A DNA stretch of 56,373 bases from Paenibacillus nuruki. Lineage in GTDB: Bacteria > Bacillota > Bacilli > Paenibacillales > Paenibacillaceae. This document shows, piece by piece, positions 39,460 to 47,626 of this stretch. The stretch's first letter is position 1, and each line of letters opens with the position of its first letter. The stretch is taken from contig NZ_MDER01000053.1 in NCBI RefSeq assembly GCF_001721045.1, positions 1 through 56,373 of the forward strand. Direction: 5' to 3'. Below the pieces are notes generated by a model that had not been told where the DNA came from, ran no database searches, and worked only from the letters and a program-made list of their open reading frames with translations. The translations under genes and the position numbers were made by a program.

Positions 39460-40710
39460 TCACTCTCCTTTATCCGCTTGCGCTGCTTGACGCACACCTG
39501 CGCCTACACGTAGACGAAGAGCATTCAATTGGATAAAGCCTGCTGCATCCCCTTGATCATAAGCATTGGTTGGATCAGCTTCCATCGTTGCAATTTCAGG
39601 GTTATACAGACTGTAAGGACTGCTTAGACCTGCTGCAATAATATTACCTTTGTATAATTTCACACGTACTGTACCTGTAACATTTTTTTGGCTTTCAGTC
39701 ACTAATGCTTGTAAAGCTAGACGTTCCGGTGCAAACCAGAAGCCATTGTACACTAGATTGCTATAACGAGTAATCAGTGAATCACGCAGACTCATGACTT
39801 CACGATCCATCGTTAAAGATTCTAATTTGCGATGCGCTGTAAATAGAATCGTTCCACCTGGTGTCTCATATACGCCACGGCTCTTCATACCCACAAAGCG
39901 GTTTTCCACCATATCAACACGACCGATACCGTGTTTACCACCAAGCTCATTTAATTTTTCCATCGCTGCGAGTGGAGTCAATTTCTCTCCATTTAGCGCT
40001 ACACAATTTCCATTTTCAAATTCCAAATCTAACATTTCTGGTTGATCGGGTGCATCTTCTGGAGAAACGCTAAGCAAGAACATATCTTTATTACTTTCTG
40101 CGCTTGCATCAAAGTTAGGATCTTCCAATACACCACTTTCATAACTGATATGTAGCAAATTGCGGTCAGTTGAATACGGTTTTGCCGCTGAAGCTGTTAC
40201 CGTGATGCCATGCTTTTCAGCATATTCAATCATCTCAGCACGTCCCGGGAACTGATCACGGAATGTTTCTAAGCGCCAAGGAGCGATGACTTTGATCTCA
40301 GGAGCAAGAGCTGCTGCATTCAATTCAAAGCGAACCTGATCGTTTCCTTTACCTGTAGCACCATGAGCGATAGCCATAGCACCTTCAGCACGCGCAATCT
40401 CAACCATACGCTTCGCAATAAGCGGACGAGCAATACTTGTACCTAGTAGATATTGTCCTTCATATAGTGCTCCTGCTTGGAACATTGGATAGATAAAATC
40501 TTCGGCAAATTCAGCACGCAGATCATCAATATAGACTTTAGAAGCTCCTGTTGCTAATGCTTTTTCTTCCAAACCATCCAGTTCATCGGCTTGTCCGATA
40601 TCTGCGGTAAATGCGATAATCTCTGCATCATATGTTTCTTTTAACCATTTCAAAATAATAGATGTATCCAGTCCACCCGAGTATGCAAGTACAATTTTAT
40701 TTTTAGCCAT
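39460..40710 (-). CDS. argG: Argininosuccinate synthase
   Basis: The 416-residue enzyme joins citrulline and aspartate with ATP. It has the N-type ATP pyrophosphatase P-loop [10 protein letters not shown] (residues about 9-18), [14 protein letters not shown] and [15 protein letters not shown]. The position 63 bases after argF and nine before argH supports one transcription unit. The GGAGGG site lies about 11 bases from ATG. Confidence 0.97.
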   Translation of the reverse strand: MAKNKIVLAYSGGLDTSIILKWLKETYDAEIIAFTADIGQADELDGLEEKALATGASKVYIDDLRAEFAEDFIYPMFQAGALYEGQYLLGTSIARPLIAKRMVEIARAEGAMAIAHGATGKGNDQVRFELNAAALAPEIKVIAPWRLETFRDQFPGRAEMIEYAEKHGITVTASAAKPYSTDRNLLHISYESGVLEDPNFDASAESNKDMFLLSVSPEDAPDQPEMLDLEFENGNCVALNGEKLTPLAAMEKLNELGGKHGIGRVDMVENRFVGMKSRGVYETPGGTILFTAHRKLESLTMDREVMSLRDSLITRYSNLVYNGFWFAPERLALQALVTESQKNVTGTVRVKLYKGNIIAAGLSSPYSLYNPEIATMEADPTNAYDQGDAAGFIQLNALRLRVGAGVRQAAQADKGE

Positions 40711-40773
40711 GTTGTTGTATTCCCTCCACTTTCTTCATATCCATATATCGAACTATTCTTATTCTATCTTACT

Positions 40774-41742
40774 TTATCCGATCAAAGCCGCCATAATTGC
40801 TTTTTGTGCATGTAGACGATTTTCTGCTTCATCAAAAATCACACTATTGGGTCCATCAATAACGCCTGCACTGACTTCTTCACCACGATGAGCCGGTAGA
40901 CAGTGTAAGAAAATATAATCGGATTTCGCATGACTTACCAGTTCTTCATTGACCTGATAATCTTTAAATGCTTGTTCACGAATCTTCTGTTCTTCTTCAA
41001 AGCCCATACTTGCCCAGACATCGGTATAGATTACGTCTGCATCCTGAACAGCCTCTTTCGGATCGCGAACAACTTTGATTGTTGCTCCACTTTCAGCGGC
41101 TAAGGCTTCACATTGTTTCACTACTTCTGGATCAGGCTCATATCCTTCTGGCGTGGCTACATAGACGTCCAGTCCTACACGAGCGCCACCAATCATTAGC
41201 GAGTGTGCCATATTGTTACCGTCTCCGATATACGCAAGTTTTAATCCTTTAAGCTTTCCTTTGCTCTCCACAATCGTCTGGAAATCAGCCAGTACCTGAC
41301 AAGGATGCCCTAGATCACTCAGTCCATTAATAACCGGAATATCTGCATATTTCGCCAGTTCGGTTACATTTTCATGTCCAAAGGTACGAATCATAATCCC
41401 ATCGAGGTAACGTGACATCACGCGTGCTGTATCTGCAATAATCTCACCGCGTCCCATTTGGATATCATTTTTACTCAAGAACAGAGCATGTCCACCTAGC
41501 TGAAAAGTACCGACTTCAAAAGATACCCGTGTACGTGTCGAAGATTTCTCGAAAATTAATCCGACTGTTTTACCTTCGAGTGGACGATACGATTCTCCTG
41601 CTTTTTGCTTACGTTTCAGTTCGATTGCTAGATCAATTAAAAAATGAATTTCTTCTGCGGTATAGTCGCTTAATTCTACAAAATCTTTGCCTTTAAAATG
41701 ACTAAGTTCTAACGTACTGTTTTTCGATACTGCATCTGTCAT
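40774..41742 (-). CDS. argF: Ornithine carbamoyltransferase
   Basis: The 322-residue enzyme forms citrulline from ornithine and carbamoyl phosphate. Motifs: carbamoyl-phosphate site SSTRTRVSFE (residues about 55-64), HPCQVLADF, and the ornithine site FLHCLPAHRG. ATG is nine bases from AGGAGG and 24 bases from the argD stop. No carAB is in the window, so carbamoyl phosphate is supplied elsewhere. Confidence 0.97.
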   Translation of the reverse strand: MTDAVSKNSTLELSHFKGKDFVELSDYTAEEIHFLIDLAIELKRKQKAGESYRPLEGKTVGLIFEKSSTRTRVSFEVGTFQLGGHALFLSKNDIQMGRGEIIADTARVMSRYLDGIMIRTFGHENVTELAKYADIPVINGLSDLGHPCQVLADFQTIVESKGKLKGLKLAYIGDGNNMAHSLMIGGARVGLDVYVATPEGYEPDPEVVKQCEALAAESGATIKVVRDPKEAVQDADVIYTDVWASMGFEEEQKIREQAFKDYQVNEELVSHAKSDYIFLHCLPAHRGEEVSAGVIDGPNSVIFDEAENRLHAQKAIMAALIG

Positions 41743-41766
41743 GGATATGAACCTCCTTATTTCGAT

Positions 41767-43020
41767 TTATTTTCCATTGATGATCGTTGAATTATTTACA
41801 ATCGGTGCATACGCTTCGATAATATCTTTGATCATATCTACTGCTTGATCCACTTCTGCTTGAGTCACTAAAAGATTTGGTAACAATCGAATCACATTAG
41901 GCCCTGCTGTAATAAATAACAATCCTTTTTCTTGCCCAACTGTAACCAATTCGCCTACAGGACCATCACATTCAATACCGATCAATAATCCTTTACCACG
42001 AATATCTTTAACAAACGGATGGTTGCCGATTTTCGCTTGTAATTGTTCTTGTAGATAGGTTCCCATCGTAGCCGCTTGTTCTACTACATTCTGTTCTTGC
42101 ATCGTTTCAATCGTAGCGATAACAGCCGCTGTTGCTAGAGGTGTACCTCCAAATGTAGAACCATGACTTCCTGCGACAAATGCTTCTTTGAGGAATGCTT
42201 TACCGACCAATGCTCCGATTGGGAAGCCACTTCCTAACCCTTTGGCTAATGTGAAAATATCCGGTTCGATACCATAATGCTCATAAGCGAACATTTTGCC
42301 TGTGCGTCCCATACCTGTCTGTACTTCATCTACGATCAACAATAATCCGTGCTCGTTACACAGATCTACAATATGTTGCATAAATTCAGGTTCTACTGGA
42401 TAGACGCCACCTTCAGCTTGAATCATTTCGATCATAATAGCTGCTGTATGCTCATTCACCGCTGACTTGAGGGCATCGAGATCATGCAAAGGTACCGTTA
42501 CAAAGCCTGCTGGCAATGGATGGAATCCTTCTTTCACTTTATCTTGTCCGGTTGCTGTCAGTGTAGCTAGTGTACGTCCATGAAAAGATTGTCCGAAAGT
42601 AATAATCTCGTAACGTTCTTCACCTTTAACTTTTTGCTGATATTTACGGGCTAACTTAATTGCCCCTTCATTCGCTTCTGCTCCGCTATTACAGAAAAAT
42701 ACCGCATCTCCACAGCTATTGGCGGTTATGAGTTGTGCCGCTTGTTCTTGATTGGGAATATGGAACAGGTTCGATGTATGCCACAATTGATCCAATTGAT
42801 TTTTGAGTTTATCAATAACGGTGTCCGGTGCATGACCTAGATTCGTCACAGCAATACCGCACATAAAGTCGAGGTATTTTTTACCGTCAGTATCCCACAG
42901 ATAACTACCTTTTCCTTTGGCAAAAGCGATAGGATAACGCGCATACGTTGGAAATAAAGAACTTTCAGATTGCTCAGTGTGCGTTGGTTGTGCAGATTGA
43001 CTGCTGATCGGATTAGCCAT
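41767..43020 (-). CDS. argD: Acetylornithine aminotransferase
   Basis: The predicted 417-residue PLP enzyme of aminotransferase class III makes N-acetylornithine. Visible are FCNSGAEANEGAIKLAR, the cofactor site VDEVQTGMGRTG, and the PLP lysine in FTLAKGLGSGFPIGA. Start ATG 43020 (MANPISSQ) follows GAGGAG; the open frame reaches 23 codons further up without a ribosome site. The gene lies 525 bases after argB, an unusual gap in an otherwise compact cluster. Confidence 0.95.
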   Translation of the reverse strand: MANPISSQSAQPTHTEQSESSLFPTYARYPIAFAKGKGSYLWDTDGKKYLDFMCGIAVTNLGHAPDTVIDKLKNQLDQLWHTSNLFHIPNQEQAAQLITANSCGDAVFFCNSGAEANEGAIKLARKYQQKVKGEERYEIITFGQSFHGRTLATLTATGQDKVKEGFHPLPAGFVTVPLHDLDALKSAVNEHTAAIMIEMIQAEGGVYPVEPEFMQHIVDLCNEHGLLLIVDEVQTGMGRTGKMFAYEHYGIEPDIFTLAKGLGSGFPIGALVGKAFLKEAFVAGSHGSTFGGTPLATAAVIATIETMQEQNVVEQAATMGTYLQEQLQAKIGNHPFVKDIRGKGLLIGIECDGPVGELVTVGQEKGLLFITAGPNVIRLLPNLLVTQAEVDQAVDMIKDIIEAYAPIVNNSTIINGK

Positions 43021-43095
43021 GCTGGTCACGCTCCTCATAATTAATATGTGATTTGAAAAACGAATAAAAATGGGGTGATATGCTAACACCGTTCC

Positions 43096-43250
43096 AAAAA
43101 TGGATTTGTTCTTGTCGTCGCTGTTGTAGTGGTATCCCTTTGATTCCGCTTTGCGGTAGGGATACCACTACAAAGGCGAGCTTAAGTTAATGCTTACGAA
43201 GTAGCTTTCTGAAGAAAGCTTGTAGCTCTTTCAGAATCAAATCCATTTTT
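43096..43250 (-). repeat. Structured intergenic element with three nested stems
   Basis: An outer perfect 13-bp stem joins AAAAATGGATTTG-type arms at 43096-43108 and 43238-43250. Inside it are a perfect 16-bp hairpin (43124-43139 with 43158-43173, itself containing CCGC/GCGG) and a small hairpin AGCTTTC/GAAAGCT (43204-43219). Together these would fold a minus-strand RNA of about 155 nt into a three-way junction. No T-tract follows, so a simple terminator is unlikely. Confidence 0.75.
43187..43246 (-). CDS. Putative 19-aa cationic amphipathic peptide
   Basis: A 20-codon frame encodes MDLILKELQAFFRKLLRKH. Hydrophobic residues 3-5, 8, 11-12 and 15-16 recur every three to four positions, so a helix would have one greasy face, with Lys/Arg on the other and net charge about +3. 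The ribosome site is weak (GAGTGG, five bases away). The start codon lies in the outer 13-bp stem of the surrounding structured element. No known family is recognised. Short ORFs of this length arise often by chance, so coding is uncertain; the helix quality and the RNA architecture make it worth noting. Confidence 0.38.
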   Translation of the reverse strand: MDLILKELQAFFRKLLRKH

Positions 43251-43545
43251 TCCACTCTGTGCATATAACTTCATTTTAAGATCGTTTTTAATTTTACAGG
43301 TGGGGTGGCAAGGTAGTTCAAGTTCTTGGATTTAGTGTTTAGATTTAATTCTTGGATTTTGGGTTAGTTGAAATAGATTTAATATTTTAAAAGTTGGTTA
43401 GTTAAAGTACATTGAAATTGGATTAGTGCTTCTGGAAGATATGATCAGTCTTTGAAAGATTTATTTTAAGTTGCGTATAACAATAGATACTGCTTATCGC
43501 CTATCTGAACTATGATTTAATTGTTGGCTTAGCTTGATTGTATTT
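43251..43545. other. AT-rich spacer between argB and the structured element
   Basis: This 295-base stretch has no ORF of interest. It contains TTCTTGGATTT twice, 26 bases apart (43323, 43349), followed by related GTTAGTT(A/G)AA segments, as imperfect tandem repeats. A weak minus-strand promoter (TTGAAC then TGTAAA, 17-base spacer) could drive the small element or argD. Confidence 0.4.
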
Positions 43546-44361
43546 TTAATTTTTACGTACGATGCGTGTGCCTATGGTTTCGCCTTTGAGTACACGGCTG
43601 AGTACTTGTGGTTCGGTGCCATCTACGATGATGACTTCTTGTACTTCGCCGTGAATGCAAGCGATGGCTGCTTTGACTTTGGGGATCATGCCGCCGTAAA
43701 TTTCTCCGGTAGCGATCATGTCCTCAATATCTTGAATAGACACTTGGGGTAATACTTGTTTATTGCCGTCGACAGATCGCATGATTCCAGGTACGTCTGT
43801 GACAACGATCATTTGTGGTACACCTAGAAAAGAAGCAACTGCACCTGCAGCAGTATCTGCGTTAATGTTATACCGTTGTCCGGTCGCATCACTGCCAACA
43901 GGAGCGATAATAGGCATATAACCTAGATCGACGATACCTTGAATAATCGAAGCTTCAACATACGTCACATCACCGACTAGCCCGACTTCACTTGAGTTGG
44001 CTACAGGCTTCGCTTGGATTAATGAACCGTCCACACCCGATATACCGATCGCTTTGCCACCTGTACTTTGGATACGTCGTACAATCTGTTTGTTGATACT
44101 GCCTGAGAGTACCATTTCAACCACATCTAACACTTCTTCTGTTGTTTTACGTAATCCACCGACAAATTCAGTTTCGATGCCTAACTTGCTCAAATTCTCA
44201 GAGATTGCAGGTCCACCACCATGCACGATAACAGGTTGAACGCCTGATAACTGAATCTCATTTAAATCGGTAAAAAAAGAATCCGGTAATGCTGCAAGTG
44301 TACTCCCTCCGCACTTCATAACAAAAGTACGTGTATTGGCTCCGCTCATTGTTGATATCAC
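43546..44361 (-). CDS. argB: Acetylglutamate kinase
   Basis: The kinase of about 267-271 residues phosphorylates N-acetylglutamate. It shows the amino-acid kinase motifs VMKCGGSTL (residues about 14-22), VHGGGPAIS and NINADTAAGAVASFL. The start is either GTG 44361 or ATG 44349; AAAGG and AGGTG sites fit each one respectively and I cannot decide. It lies 45 bases after argJ. The cluster order argC-J-B-D-F follows B. subtilis, where feedback control by arginine is on the pathway's early enzymes. Confidence 0.95.
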   Translation of the reverse strand: MISTMSGANTRTFVMKCGGSTLAALPDSFFTDLNEIQLSGVQPVIVHGGGPAISENLSKLGIETEFVGGLRKTTEEVLDVVEMVLSGSINKQIVRRIQSTGGKAIGISGVDGSLIQAKPVANSSEVGLVGDVTYVEASIIQGIVDLGYMPIIAPVGSDATGQRYNINADTAAGAVASFLGVPQMIVVTDVPGIMRSVDGNKQVLPQVSIQDIEDMIATGEIYGGMIPKVKAAIACIHGEVQEVIIVDGTEPQVLSRVLKGETIGTRIVRKN

Positions 44362-44406
44362 CTAACCTTTATTTGAACTTAGAATAGGATGTGTAATTGA
44401 TAATCA

Positions 44407-45633
44407 TTATGTCCGGTAAGCTGCATTGATACGTACATAGTCATACGTCAGGTCACAGCCCCATGCTACAGCTTGTCCATCTCCATAGTGTAGATCCACG
44501 ACGATTTCAACTTTATCGCCTTGTAAGTACGCCAGTGCTGCTTCTTCGTCAAAAGGAACCGGTCTAGAGCCTGTCAGTACCACGATATTGCCTAAGCGGA
44601 TATCTACGGTCTCTACATTCAAAGGTTCGCCTGCGCGCCCTACAGCGGCTATTACACGTCCCCAGTTAGCATCTGCTCCAAACATTGCAGATTTAACCAA
44701 ACTTGATCCGATAACTGTTTTGGCGATTGCTCTTGCAGATAGTTCACTAATCGCTCCTGTCACGATCACTTCGACTAGCTTGGTCGCTCCTTCGCCATCA
44801 CGAGCGATCGCTTGAGCTAGATATTCACAGACTTTACGGAATCCCGCAGCAAAATGAGCCCAATCTGGATGCTCTGGTGTTAATTCATTATGTGTAACAA
44901 AGCCACTTGCCATCGCAACTAGCATATCATTGGTACTTGTATCTCCATCCACCGTAATCATATTGAATGTCTGATCTGTGGTCTGACTTAATAATTGGTG
45001 TAACGCACTTGAAGAAATCACAGCATCTGTCGTCATAAATGCAAGCATGGTTGCCATATTTGGATGAATCATTCCTGATCCTTTAGCCGCTCCTGCAATA
45101 TGCACTTCTTGCCCATCGACCATCACAGACACACAGATTTCTTTTTTAACTAAATCTGTTGTTAAGATCGATTGGCAAAAAGCTTCGGCATGTTCTTCTG
45201 TTTTGCCGATATGAGCAGGAAGTCGAGTGATTCCAGCAGATAAACGATCCATTTTCAGCAATTCACCAATAACGCCTGTAGAGGCTACTGCTACTTCATG
45301 TTCGTGAAGACCTAAATACTGTGCTGTCTGAGCACGCATCGTATATGCATCTTGTTCCCCTTGTTTGCCTGTACAAGCATTCGCATTTCCGCTATTCGCT
45401 ACTACCGCACGTAATGTTCCATGTGCTAGACTTTCGCGGGTCACTTGAAGCGGTGCCGCTTGAAAAAGATTCGTTGTATACACAGCTGCTGCATTTGCCA
45501 GTTCATCACATACAATAACACCCAAGTCGTTACGCTCTGTTTTTTTCAGACCACAATGCAATCCACCTACCTGAAATCCTCGGGGAGTGACGATAGAACC
45601 TCCCTCAACTACTTTGAATCCCTGATCTGCCAT
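44407..45633 (-). CDS. argJ: Bifunctional ornithine acetyltransferase/N-acetylglutamate synthase
   Basis: The predicted 408-residue precursor self-cleaves before the Thr of HPNMATM (near residue 191) into alpha and beta chains. It recycles the acetyl group from acetylornithine to glutamate, so no argA or argE is needed for the cycle. The VANSGNANACTG and KGSGMIHP motifs are intact. Start ATG 45633 (MADQGFK) follows GAGAGGAGATATC; a 26-codon upstream extension has no ribosome site. Confidence 0.96.
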   Translation of the reverse strand: MADQGFKVVEGGSIVTPRGFQVGGLHCGLKKTERNDLGVIVCDELANAAAVYTTNLFQAAPLQVTRESLAHGTLRAVVANSGNANACTGKQGEQDAYTMRAQTAQYLGLHEHEVAVASTGVIGELLKMDRLSAGITRLPAHIGKTEEHAEAFCQSILTTDLVKKEICVSVMVDGQEVHIAGAAKGSGMIHPNMATMLAFMTTDAVISSSALHQLLSQTTDQTFNMITVDGDTSTNDMLVAMASGFVTHNELTPEHPDWAHFAAGFRKVCEYLAQAIARDGEGATKLVEVIVTGAISELSARAIAKTVIGSSLVKSAMFGADANWGRVIAAVGRAGEPLNVETVDIRLGNIVVLTGSRPVPFDEEAALAYLQGDKVEIVVDLHYGDGQAVAWGCDLTYDYVRINAAYRT

Positions 45634-45692
45634 GATATCTCCTCTCACTTCCTGATCGACAATAACTACTTTAAATGCTATACACTGGCTAA

Positions 45693-45785
45693 TGCTTATA
45701 TTGCCAAGCACTGCGGACTAGATATTTTGCTTTGCAAAAATCTTTTTCTTATTAGACTTGGGTCGTGCTTATATTGCCAAGCACT
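45693..45785. repeat. Intergenic repeat element, copy A, with flanking 20-bp direct repeats
   Basis: TGCTTATATTGCCAAGCACT occurs at 45693-45712 and again at 45766-45785. Between them lies a hairpin AGATATTTTGC-TTT-GCAAAAATCT (45720-45743). The element fills the argC-argJ gap and overlaps the argC stop codon. Related hairpins occur at 48631 and 49920. Confidence 0.75.
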
Positions 45786-46836
45786 ATGGATAAACAGGGA
45801 CCATTTTTAGACCTAGTGTTTCTTCCCAGCCCATCATACGATTTAAGTTTTGGATTGCTTGTCCTGCGGCGCCTTTGACTAGATTGTCGATCACAGACAC
45901 AATTGTAATACGCCCTGTGCGCTCATCTACGGCGAATCCGATATCACAATAATTAGAACCAGCTACTTCTTTTGTTGAAGGCCAGTTGCCTTGCTTGCGG
46001 ATACGTATAAATGGACGATCACGATAATACTCACGATACAGATCGATCCAATCTTGTTCATTATGTTGGCCTTTGATCGTTGCATACATCGTTGTCATAA
46101 TTCCACGTGTCATCGGTACCAATTGAGTACTAAACGTGACAACCACAGGTTCTCCAGTAACGCCAGACAATACTTGCTCTATTTCTGGAATATGTTGATG
46201 TTTATTTAATTTATACGCTTTAAAATTTTCATTCATTTCTGCATAATGGCTTGTTAAGCTCGTCCCACGTCCTGCACCGGATACACCTGACTTCGCATCG
46301 ATAATAATAGAGCTATGATCGATCCATCCTGCTTCCACACCAGGCATTAATCCAAGTAATGCAGCAGTAGGATAACAACCTGGATTCGAGATTAGACGCT
46401 GATCTTGTACATCATTACCCTTTTGCTCGCATAATCCGTACACCGCTTCTGCTAAATAGTGATCTGCGGGTGCATCGTGCTTGTACCATTGCTCGTAAGT
46501 ACTGCTATCTTTAAGGCGAAAATCACCGGATAAGTCAATGACTTTCAACCCTGCTTCTAAGTATTGTGGAACTAAAGTGCTACTCACTCCTGAAGGTGTT
46601 GCGGTAAATACAATATCTGCTTTGGCAGCCGTAGCTATTGCATCGACTCCGTCTAAGTCCATATCAATAACTCCACCTAAATGAGGAAATTGATCCGACA
46701 TGGGTGATCCACTGCTAGATGCAGAAATAACCGAAGTGATCTCGACATGCGGATGATGCTGTAAAAAACGAATCAGTTCCACCCCGCCATAGCCGGTGGA
46801 ACCTACAATAGCTACTCTTTGTTTAGTTGGATTCAA
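45784..46836 (-). CDS. argC: N-acetyl-gamma-glutamyl-phosphate reductase
   Basis: The 350-residue NADPH enzyme has the Rossmann motif VGSTGYGGVELIR (about 10-22) and the catalytic Cys in SNPGCYPTA (near 151). TTG start with AGGAGG eight bases away. It is first gene of the arginine cluster, behind a strong promoter overlapped by an ARG box, so AhrC/ArgR repression by arginine is expected. Its stop codon falls within a 20-bp direct repeat. Confidence 0.97.
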   Translation of the reverse strand: MNPTKQRVAIVGSTGYGGVELIRFLQHHPHVEITSVISASSSGSPMSDQFPHLGGVIDMDLDGVDAIATAAKADIVFTATPSGVSSTLVPQYLEAGLKVIDLSGDFRLKDSSTYEQWYKHDAPADHYLAEAVYGLCEQKGNDVQDQRLISNPGCYPTAALLGLMPGVEAGWIDHSSIIIDAKSGVSGAGRGTSLTSHYAEMNENFKAYKLNKHQHIPEIEQVLSGVTGEPVVVTFSTQLVPMTRGIMTTMYATIKGQHNEQDWIDLYREYYRDRPFIRIRKQGNWPSTKEVAGSNYCDIGFAVDERTGRITIVSVIDNLVKGAAGQAIQNLNRMMGWEETLGLKMVPVYP

Positions 46837-46946
46837 GTTGAACTCCTCCTGTACTCAAATAAGATCATCGATCTACTGTATCCATGTATAAGCAAGTTTC
46901 CATTTCCATAACAACGATTTCCATTTCAGTCCGAATAAATAAGATG

Positions 46947-46981
46947 TGTATTATTATACATCGATGTTAATATAAATACAA
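46947..46981 (-). promoter_or_regulatory. argC promoter with overlapping ARG box
   Basis: On the minus strand TTGTAT (46976-46981), 17 bases, TATAAT (46953-46958) form a strong sigma-A promoter. TGTATTATTATACA (46947-46960) matches the ARG box TGNATWWWWATNCA exactly and covers the -10. A partial second box, TGAATAAATTTCTT, lies at 46987-47000 just upstream of the -35. This is the classic arrangement for ArgR/AhrC repression. Confidence 0.85.
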
Positions 46982-47054
46982 CTTTATGAATAAATTTCTT
47001 ACTTTTATGCATCTATACGATATCTTATCTATTTTAGTTGTATTATATACGAAT

Positions 47055-47094
47055 AAAAGACCTTTATCTGATTAAATTTCAGAAAAGGTCTTTT
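47055..47094 (+). terminator. Terminator-like hairpin upstream of the arg promoter
   Basis: AAAAGACCTTT (47055-47065) pairs with AAAGGTCTTTT (47084-47094), then T6 on the plus strand. No plus-strand gene precedes it, so its target is unclear. Confidence 0.7.
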
Positions 47095-47266
47095 TTACTT
47101 TTAATCTATACTTTTGACTGATATTACTAATTATATCGTTAAAATGATCTTATTCATCTATGCTATTCATTTGTACATGTATCATGCTATGATATCTATA
47201 AAACATTATTTACCATTTTATTTTAATACTTGATATACCATTTGATAAAGAGAAAGGATTCTGTAG

Positions 47267-47437
47267 ATGAGGAATATAGCGATTAATTTAATTTCTGCTT
47301 TTCTCACAGGATTGCTTGTGGGTTACTTATTAAGTGGAACTATCACGATCTCGATTGTACTTGCTTGTCTAGCAAGTGTAGCTATTTTAGCAGTTGTGTA
47401 TGCCCTCATCTATGTTTTGAAAAAAAGAGCAAAATAG
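47267..47437 (+). CDS. Small membrane protein, 56 aa, unknown
   Basis: ATG 47267 follows AGAAAGG at nine bases. The 56-residue product has two hydrophobic stretches (about 4-22 and 26-50) separated by GTIT and a positively charged tail KKRAK. It is therefore likely a two-helix membrane peptide with its C-terminus inside. No family is recognised. It is a single gene on the plus strand between divergent arginine genes and yitT-like gene. A plausible ribosome site and membrane profile argue that it is translated. Confidence 0.6.
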   Translation: MRNIAINLISAFLTGLLVGYLLSGTITISIVLACLASVAILAVVYALIYVLKKRAK

Positions 47438-47537
47438 TACATAACACAAAATTCTTTTTAACGTATATCCTTTAAACTTAGATACGTATGGATTAAACGT
47501 AGATTTATGATGTGTTTTTATAATACTATACACCAAT

Positions 47538-47611
47538 AAAAATCCTCTTTGCTGTTCAGTACCCAACTCATTTACAACGAGTTCTTTACTGATATTGCTC
47601 AGAGGATTTTT
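47538..47611 (-). terminator. Terminator region of yitT-like gene
   Basis: Perfect 11-bp outer stem AAAAATCCTCT/AGAGGATTTTT encloses a CAGT/ACTG and an AACTC/GAGTT stem. T-run on the minus strand, and A/T symmetry allows use by the plus-strand 56-aa gene as well. Confidence 0.82.
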
Positions 47612-47626
47612 CTATACTTTATTTTC

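Noticed and set aside
43124-43173. 16-bp hairpin as a simple terminator of argB
   Set aside because: No T-run follows on the minus strand, and the hairpin is nested in a longer-range stem; treated as part of the structured element instead.
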